The translations under genes were made by a program, and so were the position numbers. 36,915 bases of DNA, taken from positions 1 through 36,915 of the forward strand of contig NZ_JARJLM010000048.1 of NCBI RefSeq assembly GCF_029335485.1. Direction: 5' to 3'. The DNA comes from Cupriavidus basilensis (lineage in GTDB: Bacteria; Pseudomonadota; Gammaproteobacteria; Burkholderiales; Burkholderiaceae). Below the pieces are notes generated by a model. The model did no database searches. It was not told the DNA's origin and saw only the letters and a program-made list of their open reading frames with translations. Shown in pieces: positions 23,957 to 31,484 of the stretch (position 1 is the first letter of the stretch; the number at the start of each line of letters is the position of its first letter).

Positions 23957-24903
23957 GACAGGGTCGCCTCGATGGCCTGGCGCCTGTCCGCGGGCGGCGC
24001 CGGCGCGGTCTCGTTGCGCGACACGGCCTGCGTGACATGGGCGCCGGGCGCCACGTCCTGCGTCACCCAGACATTGCCGCCGATCACGGCGCCACGGCCC
24101 AGCGTGACCCGCCCCAGGATGGTGGCGCCGGCATAGATCACCACATCGTCCTCGACGATGGGATGCCGCAGCAACCCCTTCTCCAACTGCCCCGTGGCAT
24201 CGCGCGGGAAGCGCTTGGCGCCAAGCGTGACCGCCTGGTACAGGCGCACGCGCTCGCCGATGATGGTGGTTTCGCCGATCACCACGCCGGTGCCGTGATC
24301 GATAAAGAAGCCTGCGCCGATGCGCGCGCCGGGATGGATATCGATGCCGGTCTCGGCATGCGCCAGCTCGGCCACGATGCGCGCCAGCAGCGGCAGGCCA
24401 AGGCCGTAGAGCGCATGGGCGATACGGTGGTGGATCATCGCCAGGATGCCGGGATAGCACAGCAGCACCTCGTCCACGCTGCCCGCGGCGGGATCGCCAT
24501 GGAAAGCGGCCAGGACATCGCTGTCGAGCAGCCCGCGGATACGCGGCAACTCGGCAGCGAACTCCCGCACCACCGCCAGCGGCCGGGCCCGCAGCGCGGC
24601 CTCGTCGCGCTCGGCGTGGCGCGCGGCATAGTGCAGTTCCAGCCGGGCCTGGGCCAGCAGCCCGTGCAGCGCCGCATCGAGCGAATGGGCGATATAGAGG
24701 TTCTCGCTCTCCTGGCGCAGATCGGGCGGCCCCAGCCGCATGGGGAACAGCACGCCTTTGAGCGTAGCCACCACCTGCGCCAGCGCATCGCGCGAGGGCA
24801 GGTCGCGCCCGCCCGGCTCCAGCAAGCGCTGCTGGCCTTCCCGCCACTGCTGGCGCACCTGCTGCAAGGCGAGCACGATCCCGCCGATCCCGAAGTCAGC
24901 CAT
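23953..24903 (-). CDS. cysE: Serine O-acetyltransferase (SAT)
   Basis: A 316-residue serine acetyltransferase of the long, EpsC/plastid-like type, making O-acetylserine from serine and acetyl-CoA for cysteine synthesis. The N-terminal helical domain (about 1-165) precedes a left-handed beta-helix of hexapeptide repeats (IHPGARIGAGFFIDHGTGVV, IGETTIIGERVRLYQAVTLG, GATILGRVTLGRGAVIGGNV). The catalytic His pair is seen in HAETGIDIHPG and DHGTG. The start at 24903 has GGGGAG at 7 bp; the ORF extension to 24918 lacks it. It lies between the rhodanese and XRE genes. SAT next to a 2A encapsulin is a known arrangement, presumably to raise the cysteine supply for the desulfurase. Confidence 0.93.
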   Translation of the reverse strand: MADFGIGGIVLALQQVRQQWREGQQRLLEPGGRDLPSRDALAQVVATLKGVLFPMRLGPPDLRQESENLYIAHSLDAALHGLLAQARLELHYAARHAERDEAALRARPLAVVREFAAELPRIRGLLDSDVLAAFHGDPAAGSVDEVLLCYPGILAMIHHRIAHALYGLGLPLLARIVAELAHAETGIDIHPGARIGAGFFIDHGTGVVIGETTIIGERVRLYQAVTLGAKRFPRDATGQLEKGLLRHPIVEDDVVIYAGATILGRVTLGRGAVIGGNVWVTQDVAPGAHVTQAVSRNETAPAPPADRRQAIEATLS

Positions 24904-24924
24904 AGTGACACTCCCCATTCTTGT

Positions 24925-24942
24925 GTTGGCCGCGTTGGCCGC
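24925..24942. repeat. Tandem 9-bp repeat in the rhodanese-SAT spacer
   Basis: GTTGGCCGC occurs twice in direct tandem (24925-24942), followed by a degenerate third unit (GCTGGCTCGC). It lies in the 99-bp gap between the rhodanese stop and the SAT start. Likely a slippage product. Confidence 0.4.
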
Positions 24943-25002
24943 GCTGGCTCGCGCGGTTTGTTCTTTTTTGTGCGTATCCGCTATCGGTTGCGCGCGCCGC
25001 GC

Positions 25003-25470
25003 CTAGTCCTGGATCCAGGGCAGGTCATGAAAGCGCCAGCCGCCGTTCTGGCCGCGCCGCCGGCGCTCGTCGATCTCGCCCTCGAACCCTTCCAGCACGT
25101 TGAACACATGCTGCAGCCCGGCCTTGGTTGCGGCTTCCGCGGCCAGCGCGGAACGGTTGCCGCTGCGGCACAGCAGCAGCAGCACCGCGTCCCTGCCGGC
25201 CCTGGCTTCCAGCTCGCGCACGAAGCGCGGGTTGCGGGTCAGGCTGGTGCCGGTAGCCCAGGGCACGTGCAGCGTGTCGGGCACATAGCCCACGAACTTG
25301 CGCTCTTCCACGGTGCGCACGTCGACCAGTACCGCATCGCCGGCACTGACCAGCGCATAGGCCTGCTGCGGCGTCACGCGGCCGGCATATGGCAGGCCCG
25401 AGGAACGTGCTACGCCGCGCGCGGCTTCCAGCACGGGATGCTTGATCTTGTCTTCCAATGCAGTCGTCAT
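25003..25470 (-). CDS. Single-domain rhodanese (sulfurtransferase)
   Basis: A 155-residue rhodanese-homology protein with the active-site loop CRSGNRS at 101-107, where C101 carries the persulfide. The domain opens with VTPQQAYALVSAGDAVLVDVR and ends FEGEIDERRRRG. No signal peptide. It would move sulfane sulfur to or from an acceptor thiol. The start at 25470 has AAGGAG at about 8 bp. It is the first gene of the encapsulin operon, and rhodaneses are recurrent in family 2A encapsulin operons, probably to load or mobilise stored sulfur. The active-site Arg suggests a thiosulfate- or persulfide-type donor. Confidence 0.92.
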   Translation of the reverse strand: MTTALEDKIKHPVLEAARGVARSSGLPYAGRVTPQQAYALVSAGDAVLVDVRTVEERKFVGYVPDTLHVPWATGTSLTRNPRFVRELEARAGRDAVLLLLCRSGNRSALAAEAATKAGLQHVFNVLEGFEGEIDERRRRGQNGGWRFHDLPWIQD

Positions 25471-25618
25471 GAAACGCTCTCCTTGCAGCATGTTGTCCGC
25501 GCCTGTGGCTGAGCCTGGCCGGCCCGTCGCCGGCCCCTGCCGGATGCACGGTTTGTGGCTGACGGCAACCGCCTATAGCCATCACGCCTCCACTATGAAA
25601 TGACGCCGGCGGATTGAG

Positions 25619-25632
25619 AACGAATAAAAACG
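25619..25632 (-). promoter_or_regulatory. Candidate sulfur-regulator site ahead of the encapsulin operon
   Basis: On the minus strand CGTTTTTATTCGTT, about 150 bp upstream of the rhodanese start, matching the SsuD-side site CGTTCTTATTCCTT at 12 of 14 bases. The 297-bp gap 25471-25767 between rhodanese and metQ has no gene; CATAGTGG and TATAGG further down could supply -10 elements. Confidence 0.35.
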
Positions 25633-25767
25633 CATTTCCTAAGACGGGCTGCTCATGGCGGCATGGGAGGGACCGCATCCGCGCGGGTGACCCCGGCGAG
25701 CGATGAGCACATCGGCTCGCCGGCCAGCAGCGGCACCGCCCGGCGCATGGCTTGCCGGCCCACCGGC

Positions 25768-26593
25768 CTACTGGCTGACCGGAATCACCGCGCCCTTATA
25801 CTTCCTGCGGATGAAATCCTGCACCTCCCTGGAATGCAGCGCGCTGACCAGGGCCTTGATCTCGGGCTTGTTCAGGTCGCGCTTCTGTACCGTGATGATG
25901 TTGGCATAGGGGTTGTTCTCACCGCTTTCCACGGCAATCGGGTCCTTGGTCGGGTTCAGGCCGGCGTCGATGGCATAGTTGGCGTTGATCACGACCGCAT
26001 CGCCCTCCCCGTTATTGAACATCTGCGGCAGCAGCGGCCCCTCCACGTTGGCCAGGAATTTCAGGCTCCTCGGGTTCTCCACCACGTCGGCAATGCGCGC
26101 GTCCACCTTGTTCACGCCCGGCTTCAGCTTGATGACGCCCTCTCTTTCGAAGATGGCGAGAATACGGCCCTCCTCCGCCTGCGCATCGCGCATGATGATC
26201 CTGCCGTTCTTCGGCAGGTCCTTCAGGCTCTTGTATTTCTTCGAGTAGATTCCGATCGGCTCGATATGGATCGCGCCCGCGCTGACGAAGGTATAGCTCT
26301 TGTCATCGGCATGGTCCTTGAGCACGCTCCTCAGATAGGGCACATGTTGAAAGTAGTTGGCTTCGATATCGCCGCTGGCCAGCGCGGTGTTGGGCAGGAT
26401 GTAGTCCTGGAAGCGCCGGATCTTCAGATCGATCCCTTCTTTCGCCAGGATCGGCCTGGCCTGCTCCAGTATCGGCATGCGGCACATTCGAGGCGCCGAC
26501 CACCAGCTGGATATCCTTGGCGGTGGCGGAGAAAGAGGCCAGGCCAAGCGCGGCTGCCGATACCAGGGCCAGCATCAGGATTTGCTTCTTCAT
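25768..26593 (-). pseudogene. metQ: MetQ-like binding protein, frameshifted
   Basis: A NlpA/MetQ-family substrate-binding protein of an ABC importer, split by a frameshift at about 26471-26476. The 5' part (start 26593, AAGGAA upstream) encodes a signal peptide and KDIQLVVGASNVPHA; the remainder continues in another frame from PILEQARPILAKEGIDLK to the stop at 25768. The joined product would be about 275 residues. A two-base loss around GCCGATACTGG is the simplest explanation. The signal ends ASFSATA-KD and has no lipobox cysteine, unusual since MetQ is normally a lipoprotein. Downstream motifs (ANYFQHVPYL, IAIEPIGIYS-like HIEPIGIYSKK) are intact, so this could be a recent mutation or a sequence error. 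In MetNIQ systems, the protein delivers methionine or related sulfur amino acids. Confidence 0.8.
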
Positions 26594-26611
26594 TATGTTT
26601 TTCCTTTGAAG

Positions 26612-27280
26612 TTATCGTTTGTCGAGTATCGAGGTAAGCATGTCGCCGATGAACTGGACCGCGAAGACGATGGCCAGGATCACCAGCGTTGCCACCAGCG
26701 TCACATCGTTGTGGTTGCGCTGAAAGCCTTCCAGATAGGCCAGGTTTCCGAGCCCGCCGGCGCCGATGGCCCCCGCCATCGCGGTATAGCTCACCAGCGC
26801 GATCAGGGTGACGGTGATGCCGGAAATCAGTGCCGGCGAGGACTCCGGCAGCAATACCCGGAGAATGATGGTGGAGGTATTCGCGCCCATCGAACGCGCG
26901 GCTTCGATCACGCCCTTGTCCACTTCGCGCAGGCCGATCTCGACCAGCCTGGCGTAGAACGGGGCGGCACCGACAATCAGGGCCGGCAGCGCTGCATCCG
27001 CTCCCAGGATGGTGCCGATCAACGACTTGGTGAACGGGATCAGCAGTACGATCAGGATGATGAAGGGAACCGAGCGGAAGACATTGACGAGAACCGAGAT
27101 GAGCGCATACACCGGACGGCTCTCCAGCAACTGCCCCCTGGCGGTCAGGAAGAGGATGACCCCGAGCGCCAATCCCAGCAGGAAGGTTGCAAGCCCGGCC
27201 AGGGCGGTCATATAGAGCGTCTCGCAGGCAGCATCCAGCAGTTGCCCTGGCTGCAGGTGCGGGAACAGGGCTTCAAGCAT
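26612..27280 (-). CDS. metI: MetI-like ABC permease
   Basis: A 222-residue permease with five transmembrane helices and the EAA loop ARSMGANTSTIILRVLLPES at about 128-147, the coupling site for the ATPase. It closely follows the MetI pattern (FRSVPFIILIVLL, AGAIGAGGLGNLAYLEGFQR in sequence). It passes methionine or a related sulfur compound across the inner membrane. It overlaps metN by 8 bp and precedes metQ by 18 bp, so the three form one operon. Confidence 0.92.
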   Translation of the reverse strand: MLEALFPHLQPGQLLDAACETLYMTALAGLATFLLGLALGVILFLTARGQLLESRPVYALISVLVNVFRSVPFIILIVLLIPFTKSLIGTILGADAALPALIVGAAPFYARLVEIGLREVDKGVIEAARSMGANTSTIILRVLLPESSPALISGITVTLIALVSYTAMAGAIGAGGLGNLAYLEGFQRNHNDVTLVATLVILAIVFAVQFIGDMLTSILDKR

Positions 27281-28301
27281 GCCGGATCACCTCCGCTGCG
27301 ATATCGCGCTCCCCGATCAGCTTCAGCAGGTCTTCCAGCTGCTGCGGCCCGCTCTCCACGCGGAGGTAGAGTTCACCGAAGGCCCCGCTACGCGTCTGCG
27401 TTATCTTTCCGTGCAGGAAGCTGATAGCAGCACCGTAGCGCTGAATCGCTTCGGAAATCACGGCCTGGCGGGTCTGGCCCCCGGCCAATGTCAGCTTGAC
27501 GATCGCGCCGGGGAGGTGTGAGGCCAGCGATGGATCGAACGTATCCTCCCCGCCCGCGACATCGGACACCTGGCCGGCAAAGCGCTGGGTAATCGCTTGC
27601 ACAGGCCTGGCGAAGACGTCCAGGACCGGCCCCTCCTCGACCACGCGGCCATTCTCCATGACCGCGACGCGGTGGCAGATTTTGCGCACCACATGCATTT
27701 CATGGGTGATCAGCACGATGGTCAGATTGAGCCTGCGGTTGATATCCAGCAGCAGATCGAGAATGGCGTCCGTGGTTTGCGGATCCAGGGCCGAGGTGGC
27801 CTCGTCGCACAACAGGACAGCCGGGCTGTTGGCGAGCGCGCGCGCAATGCCGACGCGCTGCTTCTGGCCTCCGCTCAACTGGGCCGGATAAGCATCCTCC
27901 CGGCCTTGCAAGCCGACCAGGCTGACCAGTTCGGCAACGCGCTCCGTGATACGTGACTTCGCCACGCCGGCGATCTGCATCGAGAATGCAATGTTCTCGC
28001 TTACGGTGCGGGACCACAGCAGGTTGAAGTGCTGGAACACCATGCCGATACCGAGCCGCGCCTGGCGCAATGCCGCGCCGCTCGCCTTGGCGATATCCTT
28101 GCCGGCGACCACGATGGAGCCGGAAGTCGGGGTCTCCAGTCCATTCAGGAGGCGGATCAGGGTGCTCTTGCCTGCCCCGCTGTAGCCAACGATGCCGTAG
28201 ATCTGTCCAGCCGCTACGGCAAGGTCGACGTTATCGACGGCGACGACGCGCCCGCTGGACGAATCGAATGATTTTGAGACCTTTGAAAGAACGATCGTCA
28301 T
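27273..28301 (-). CDS. metN: MetN-like ABC ATPase
   Basis: A 342-residue ATP-binding subunit. Walker A GYSGAGKST (about 38-46), Q-loop MVFQHFNLL, ABC signature LSGGQKQRVGIARAL (about 141-155), Walker B VLLCDEATSALD (about 160-171) and switch His in LITHEMHVV. The C-terminal NIL/ferredoxin-like domain (about 265-342) is where MetN binds methionine and self-inhibits. Start at 28301 (MTIVLSKVSKSF); no strong Shine-Dalgarno, only AGGA at about 15 bp. First gene of metNIQ, directly upstream of the encapsulin operon on the same strand, so the transport substrate may feed that system. Confidence 0.92.
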   Translation of the reverse strand: MTIVLSKVSKSFDSSSGRVVAVDNVDLAVAAGQIYGIVGYSGAGKSTLIRLLNGLETPTSGSIVVAGKDIAKASGAALRQARLGIGMVFQHFNLLWSRTVSENIAFSMQIAGVAKSRITERVAELVSLVGLQGREDAYPAQLSGGQKQRVGIARALANSPAVLLCDEATSALDPQTTDAILDLLLDINRRLNLTIVLITHEMHVVRKICHRVAVMENGRVVEEGPVLDVFARPVQAITQRFAGQVSDVAGGEDTFDPSLASHLPGAIVKLTLAGGQTRQAVISEAIQRYGAAISFLHGKITQTRSGAFGELYLRVESGPQQLEDLLKLIGERDIAAEVIRHA

Positions 28302-28618
28302 CTCAAAACGGCAATATTCCTGTTCCTGTAATAAGAAATCAGAAAAAATCTCATATTCCCTCGCGATGCAATTTGTATGGAAGACGTTTATCCCATCATC
28401 CGGCGCGGCCGCTATGCCCACGCCGGACGATCGGCGATGACGTTCATCCTACCGATCGAACCCGGCCTCCCGAAGGAAGATAAAATCAATTGAATATTTG
28501 GATTTCCTTGCAAAAGAACGATTCGAAGCACTCGGGCTGCAGCGAATCTCCGGCATGGATGGCGGGCGGGTAGCTTCCCGCGAACCCTTCATACAACGTC
28601 ACGATGTTCTATCGGTTA
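28302..28618. other. Gene-free region upstream of metN
   Basis: The first about 80 bp carry the AT-rich metN promoter area. The rest, to the insertion-sequence remnant, has no credible gene; an open frame on the plus strand from 28498 is chance sequence until it enters the transposase remnant. Confidence 0.5.
28325..28356 (-). promoter_or_regulatory. AT-rich candidate regulator site in metN promoter
   Basis: On the minus strand ATATGAGA (28356-28349), 14 bp, TTATTAC (28334-28328), within a strongly AT-rich patch 24-55 bp upstream of the metN start. TTTCTTATTACAGG here also resembles the TTYTTATT core of the sites near SsuD and rhodanese. Probably a CysB-family binding site; inference only. 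Confidence 0.4.
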
Positions 28619-29010
28619 CCCGTGGCGCGACTTGCCGAAGGATTTCGGACGCTGGCATACCGCGTACATGCGCTTCTCCGGATGGCGGCGCAAAGGAGGC
28701 CTGGGAACGTGTGGCCCACGCGGTGGCCGACCAGACCGGGATCAAGCGGATACTGATCGGCTCGACCATCGTGCGCGCGCACCGGCATTCGGCCGGGGCT
28801 CGAAAAAAAGCGGTCCACAAGCGCTCGGGCGTTCGCGAGGCGGACTGAGCACCAAGCTGCATCTGGCCGTAGACGAAGCTGGGCGCCCCTTGCGACTGCT
28901 CGTCACCGAGGGGCAGGTCGCCGATATTTCGTGTGCGGACGGACTGGTCGAACACCTGCGAACGGGAGCGGTCATCGCCGACAAAGGCTACGACTCGGAT
29001 GCGTTCGATA
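28619..29010 (+). mobile_element. IS5-family transposase remnant
   Basis: A broken fragment of an IS5-family (IS427-like) transposase. Pieces in order: WRDLPKDFGRWHTAYMRF to 28697; then one frame over AWERVAHAVADQTGIKRIL ... STIVRAHRHSAGARKK; then back to the first frame QALGRSRGGLSTKLHLAVDE ... GAVIADKGYDSDAF to about 29006. The second frame change is at an A7 run (28803-28809), where IS427-type elements are known to use a programmed -1 frameshift; the first change is a real indel. Both ends are missing: no start, no C-terminal third of the DDE domain and no inverted repeats found. Not functional. Confidence 0.85.
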
Positions 29011-29059
29011 TGAGCAGCACAAGACAATGCCGCAAGCTGTCAATCGACGATCGGAGAGT

Positions 29060-29473
29060 TCATGAGAACTTGCTCTCTGACGGAGCAGCGTGACAGACGG
29101 CCTCGACCCGATTGCCAGCGGGGTCAATTAGAAAGGCCGCGTAGTAGTCACGATGGTAATGCGGCCTCAATCCAGGATCGCCCTCAGACTGCCCGCCCGC
29201 TGACAGTCCGGCGTGGAAAAATGCATCTACATGCTCACGGGAAATGGCCTTGAAGCACCAGTGCCGTTTGCTCGTCCCGACTTCGGCGGGATCCAGATAT
29301 ACCGCAAGAAAAGTTGATTCGGTGTCGCTCCCATTGCAACGCTCGCCATAGCCGAGTGCGGTGGGCCGGTCATAGACCTTGCATGCGCCCAGAGCGGTCA
29401 TGATGGCATCGTAAAAGAGACGCGCTAGCTGAATATCGGGGACGCCGATAGACACGTGGTCAAGAAGTTGCAT
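29060..29473 (-). CDS. VOC-superfamily protein
   Basis: A 137-residue vicinal-oxygen-chelate protein. Marks are LLDHVSIGVPDIQLARLFYD at the start and HYHRDYYAAFLIDPAGNRVE near the end. This GNRVEAVCH-type ending is typical of a widespread uncharacterised VOC group annotated as glyoxalase or extradiol dioxygenase-like. GGAGC sits about 8 bp before the ATG at 29473. It lies alone between the IS remnant and a mosaic non-coding region. The substrate is unknown. Confidence 0.85.
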   Translation of the reverse strand: MQLLDHVSIGVPDIQLARLFYDAIMTALGACKVYDRPTALGYGERCNGSDTESTFLAVYLDPAEVGTSKRHWCFKAISREHVDAFFHAGLSAGGQSEGDPGLRPHYHRDYYAAFLIDPAGNRVEAVCHAAPSESKFS

Positions 29474-29994
29474 TTTGTGTGCTCCATTGAACTCGCACGA
29501 GTCTACACGGGCGCGACGTATCGCAAAGAAGAGCCCAGCCACCCGCAGACAAGGAGCGATTGCCCGGACATAAGCCGGCGCTATGCAGCCCACAATTGTG
29601 AACAGACCCTGGGCTGATCGACCCATGCTCGATTTCCCGGGATTGGGAGAATCCTACCGACTTCGGCCGCATCGAGTTCCGGTGAAGCCTGATCATGACT
29701 GGAAAGCATGACATGACGAAGAGCACGGACAGCCGAAAGCCGGGTATGCGGCTGGCCAAATTGGCCACGCGTAAACCCCTAGGACGCAGCAGCCGCATTG
29801 ACAGGTAGTTGACAGCCTTCCCTTCGTAGAATCTGGCCCGTGGTTGGCTGGATCAGCCAGAAATTCCGGAAGCAGAAAGCCAACAGGCCAATCGACAAAC
29901 GTCAAGGAGACTGCCATGGCTCGCGCCGTAGCCAAGGATCGCGTACGCCACATGGCTTGCCGGTGCGGTCTCTCACATCGTGATAGGAAAACAG
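29474..29994. other. Mosaic non-coding region with possible regulatory sites
   Basis: A 521-bp stretch with no convincing gene. Short open frames occur at 29622-29708 and 29713-29808 (plus strand) without homology I recognise, and may be debris from a lost mobile element. From about 29800 it looks like a promoter region for the dehydrogenase: two TTGACA words and the sigma-54-like site at 29834. A well-placed AAGGAG and ATG at 29915 starts a frame that soon overlaps the dehydrogenase in the wrong phase. Confidence 0.45.
29834..29849 (+). promoter_or_regulatory. Possible sigma-54 promoter upstream of isocitrate dehydrogenase
   Basis: TGGCCCGTGGTTGGCT matches TGGCACG-N4-TTGCT with two mismatches and correct GG/GC spacing. 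A TGGCTG-GAT-CAGCCA inverted repeat (29845-29859) overlaps its end. The leader to the dehydrogenase start would be about 135 nt. No cognate activator gene is adjacent, so this is tentative. Confidence 0.3.
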
Positions 29995-31035
29995 ATGGAA
30001 TACGGTGCAAGCGAAAAGATCCCCGTCACCCTGATCCCCGGCGATGGCATCGGACCGGAAGTGGTGAACGCCACCATCCGAGTGCTGGAGGCGCTTGGCG
30101 CCCCCTTTGCCTGGGATGTCCGGCAGGCGGGCATGGCCGGCATTGAGCACAGCGGTGACCCCATGCCGGAAGAGACGCTGGACAGCATCCGCCGCACCGG
30201 CCTCGCCCTCAAGGGACCACTGACCACGCCGGTGGGCGGCGGCTTTCGCTCGGTCAATGTGCGCCTGCGCGAGGCATTCAATCTCTATGCGAATGTGCGG
30301 CCGGCCCGCACGCTGGTGCCGGGACGCTTCGAGAATATTGACTTGGTGCTGGTGCGCGAGAACGTGGGCGGCTTCTACGTCGCGCATGACTACTACATTC
30401 CGGTCGGCGACGACCCGCATGCGGTGGCGGTGTCCACCGGCACCAACACGCGCGACGCGTGCCGGCGCATTGCCCGCTTCGCCTTCGAGTATGCCGTCAG
30501 GAACGGGCGCAAGAAGATCACGGTGGTACATAAAGCCAATATCCTCAAGGCCCTGACCGGCATCTTCCTCGATGCCGCGCGTGAGGTGGCCAAGGACTAC
30601 GCCGATCGCGTGATCATGGACGACCGCATCGTCGACGCCTGCGCCATGCAGCTGGTGCTGAACCCCTGGCAGTTCGACATGCTGCTCTGTACCAATCTGT
30701 TCGGTGACATTCTGTCGGACCAGATCGCCGGTCTGGTGGGCGGGCTGGGCATGGCGCCGGGCGCCAATATCGGCGAGCATGCGGCGATCTTCGAAGCGGT
30801 GCACGGCTCGGCTCCCGATATTGCGGGCAAGGGCATCGCCAACCCGATTTCGCTGATGCTCGCCGCCGGCCTGATGCTCGAGCACGTTGGCCGCCAGGAC
30901 ATGGCCTCACGGCTGCGCCAGGCCATCGAGCAGACGCTCAACCTGGATCAGGTGAAAACCGGCGACCTCAAGGGCACGGCCTCCACGATGGAGTTTGCCG
31001 ACGCCGTGGCGAAGCGCATCGCTTTGCCCGGCTGA
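29995..31035 (+). CDS. NAD-dependent isocitrate dehydrogenase-type enzyme
   Basis: A 346-residue beta-decarboxylating dehydrogenase of the isocitrate/isopropylmalate family. The opening is TLIPGDGIGPEVV. Substrate-site motif GGGFRSVNVRLREAFNLYAN with RPAR following resembles NAD-type isocitrate dehydrogenases. The cofactor loop HGSAPDIAGKGIANP has Asp-Ile where NADP enzymes have Lys-Tyr, indicating NAD+. It would convert isocitrate to 2-oxoglutarate; homoisocitrate or tartrate relatives cannot be fully excluded. The ATG at 29995 has AGGAAA at 6 bp; an alternative GTG lies at 29980. A tricarboxylate/malate transporter follows downstream, suggesting joint use in citrate breakdown. Confidence 0.85.
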   Translation: MEYGASEKIPVTLIPGDGIGPEVVNATIRVLEALGAPFAWDVRQAGMAGIEHSGDPMPEETLDSIRRTGLALKGPLTTPVGGGFRSVNVRLREAFNLYANVRPARTLVPGRFENIDLVLVRENVGGFYVAHDYYIPVGDDPHAVAVSTGTNTRDACRRIARFAFEYAVRNGRKKITVVHKANILKALTGIFLDAAREVAKDYADRVIMDDRIVDACAMQLVLNPWQFDMLLCTNLFGDILSDQIAGLVGGLGMAPGANIGEHAAIFEAVHGSAPDIAGKGIANPISLMLAAGLMLEHVGRQDMASRLRQAIEQTLNLDQVKTGDLKGTASTMEFADAVAKRIALPG

Positions 31036-31484
31036 ACCTGCGTTGGGGCCGGCAGGCGGCGCCTGCCGCCGCGCATGAATCACGACCCTCGCGCGGCGTT
31101 CGTTGGCAAGCTTTTCGACGACCGGGGCGAGTACGACGTATTCCCCGCATTCTGTCGCACGCTGTTGCGGACGCAGCAAGAGGGGGGGATCGTCCGAAGC
31201 GTGCATGTATGGCTGCGGGCGCGATATCGGGCGTGCGACTGCGCCAACCAGGCGCTCGATAGCGCGGCCTTCACGGTCGTCCTGTCCGGCCGGACGATCG
31301 GCTGCGCAGCGGAGATCGACGACCATTTGCACCGCGACCGCAATCTCGACACTCGCGCTCCGCAGCCGAACGTACGATTTTTCGCGTGAGCGCCGAACAC
31401 ATACTGATGATCAGACCAAGGGCCGGGCTGCTGGATAGTTTCGTTGTCGTGCAGCATCGGCCTTCAACCGCAAGGAGACACTTC
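31036..31484. other. 449-bp region with doubtful 104-codon frame
   Basis: Between dehydrogenase and transporter. An open frame at 31075-31389 (plus strand) encodes 104 residues without recognisable domain or Shine-Dalgarno, and the opposite strand is equally open. I regard it as untranslated or the debris of a lost regulator gene. The end of the region holds the AAGGAG (31472-31477) of the transporter. Confidence 0.4.
31051..31067 (+). terminator. Hairpin after the dehydrogenase, possible terminator
   Basis: GGCAGGC-GGC-GCCTGCC, a perfect 7-bp stem 16 bp after the stop codon. No T-run follows, so at best a weak or Rho-assisted terminator. Confidence 0.35.

Noticed and set aside
29915-30146. 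Plus-strand ORF with a good AAGGAG and ATG at 29915
   Set aside because: It runs out of phase into the dehydrogenase, loses protein-like character and has no recognisable domain; at most a short leader.
31075-31389. 104-codon ORF between dehydrogenase and transporter
   Set aside because: No Shine-Dalgarno or domain, and both strands are equally open; listed only as a doubtful region.
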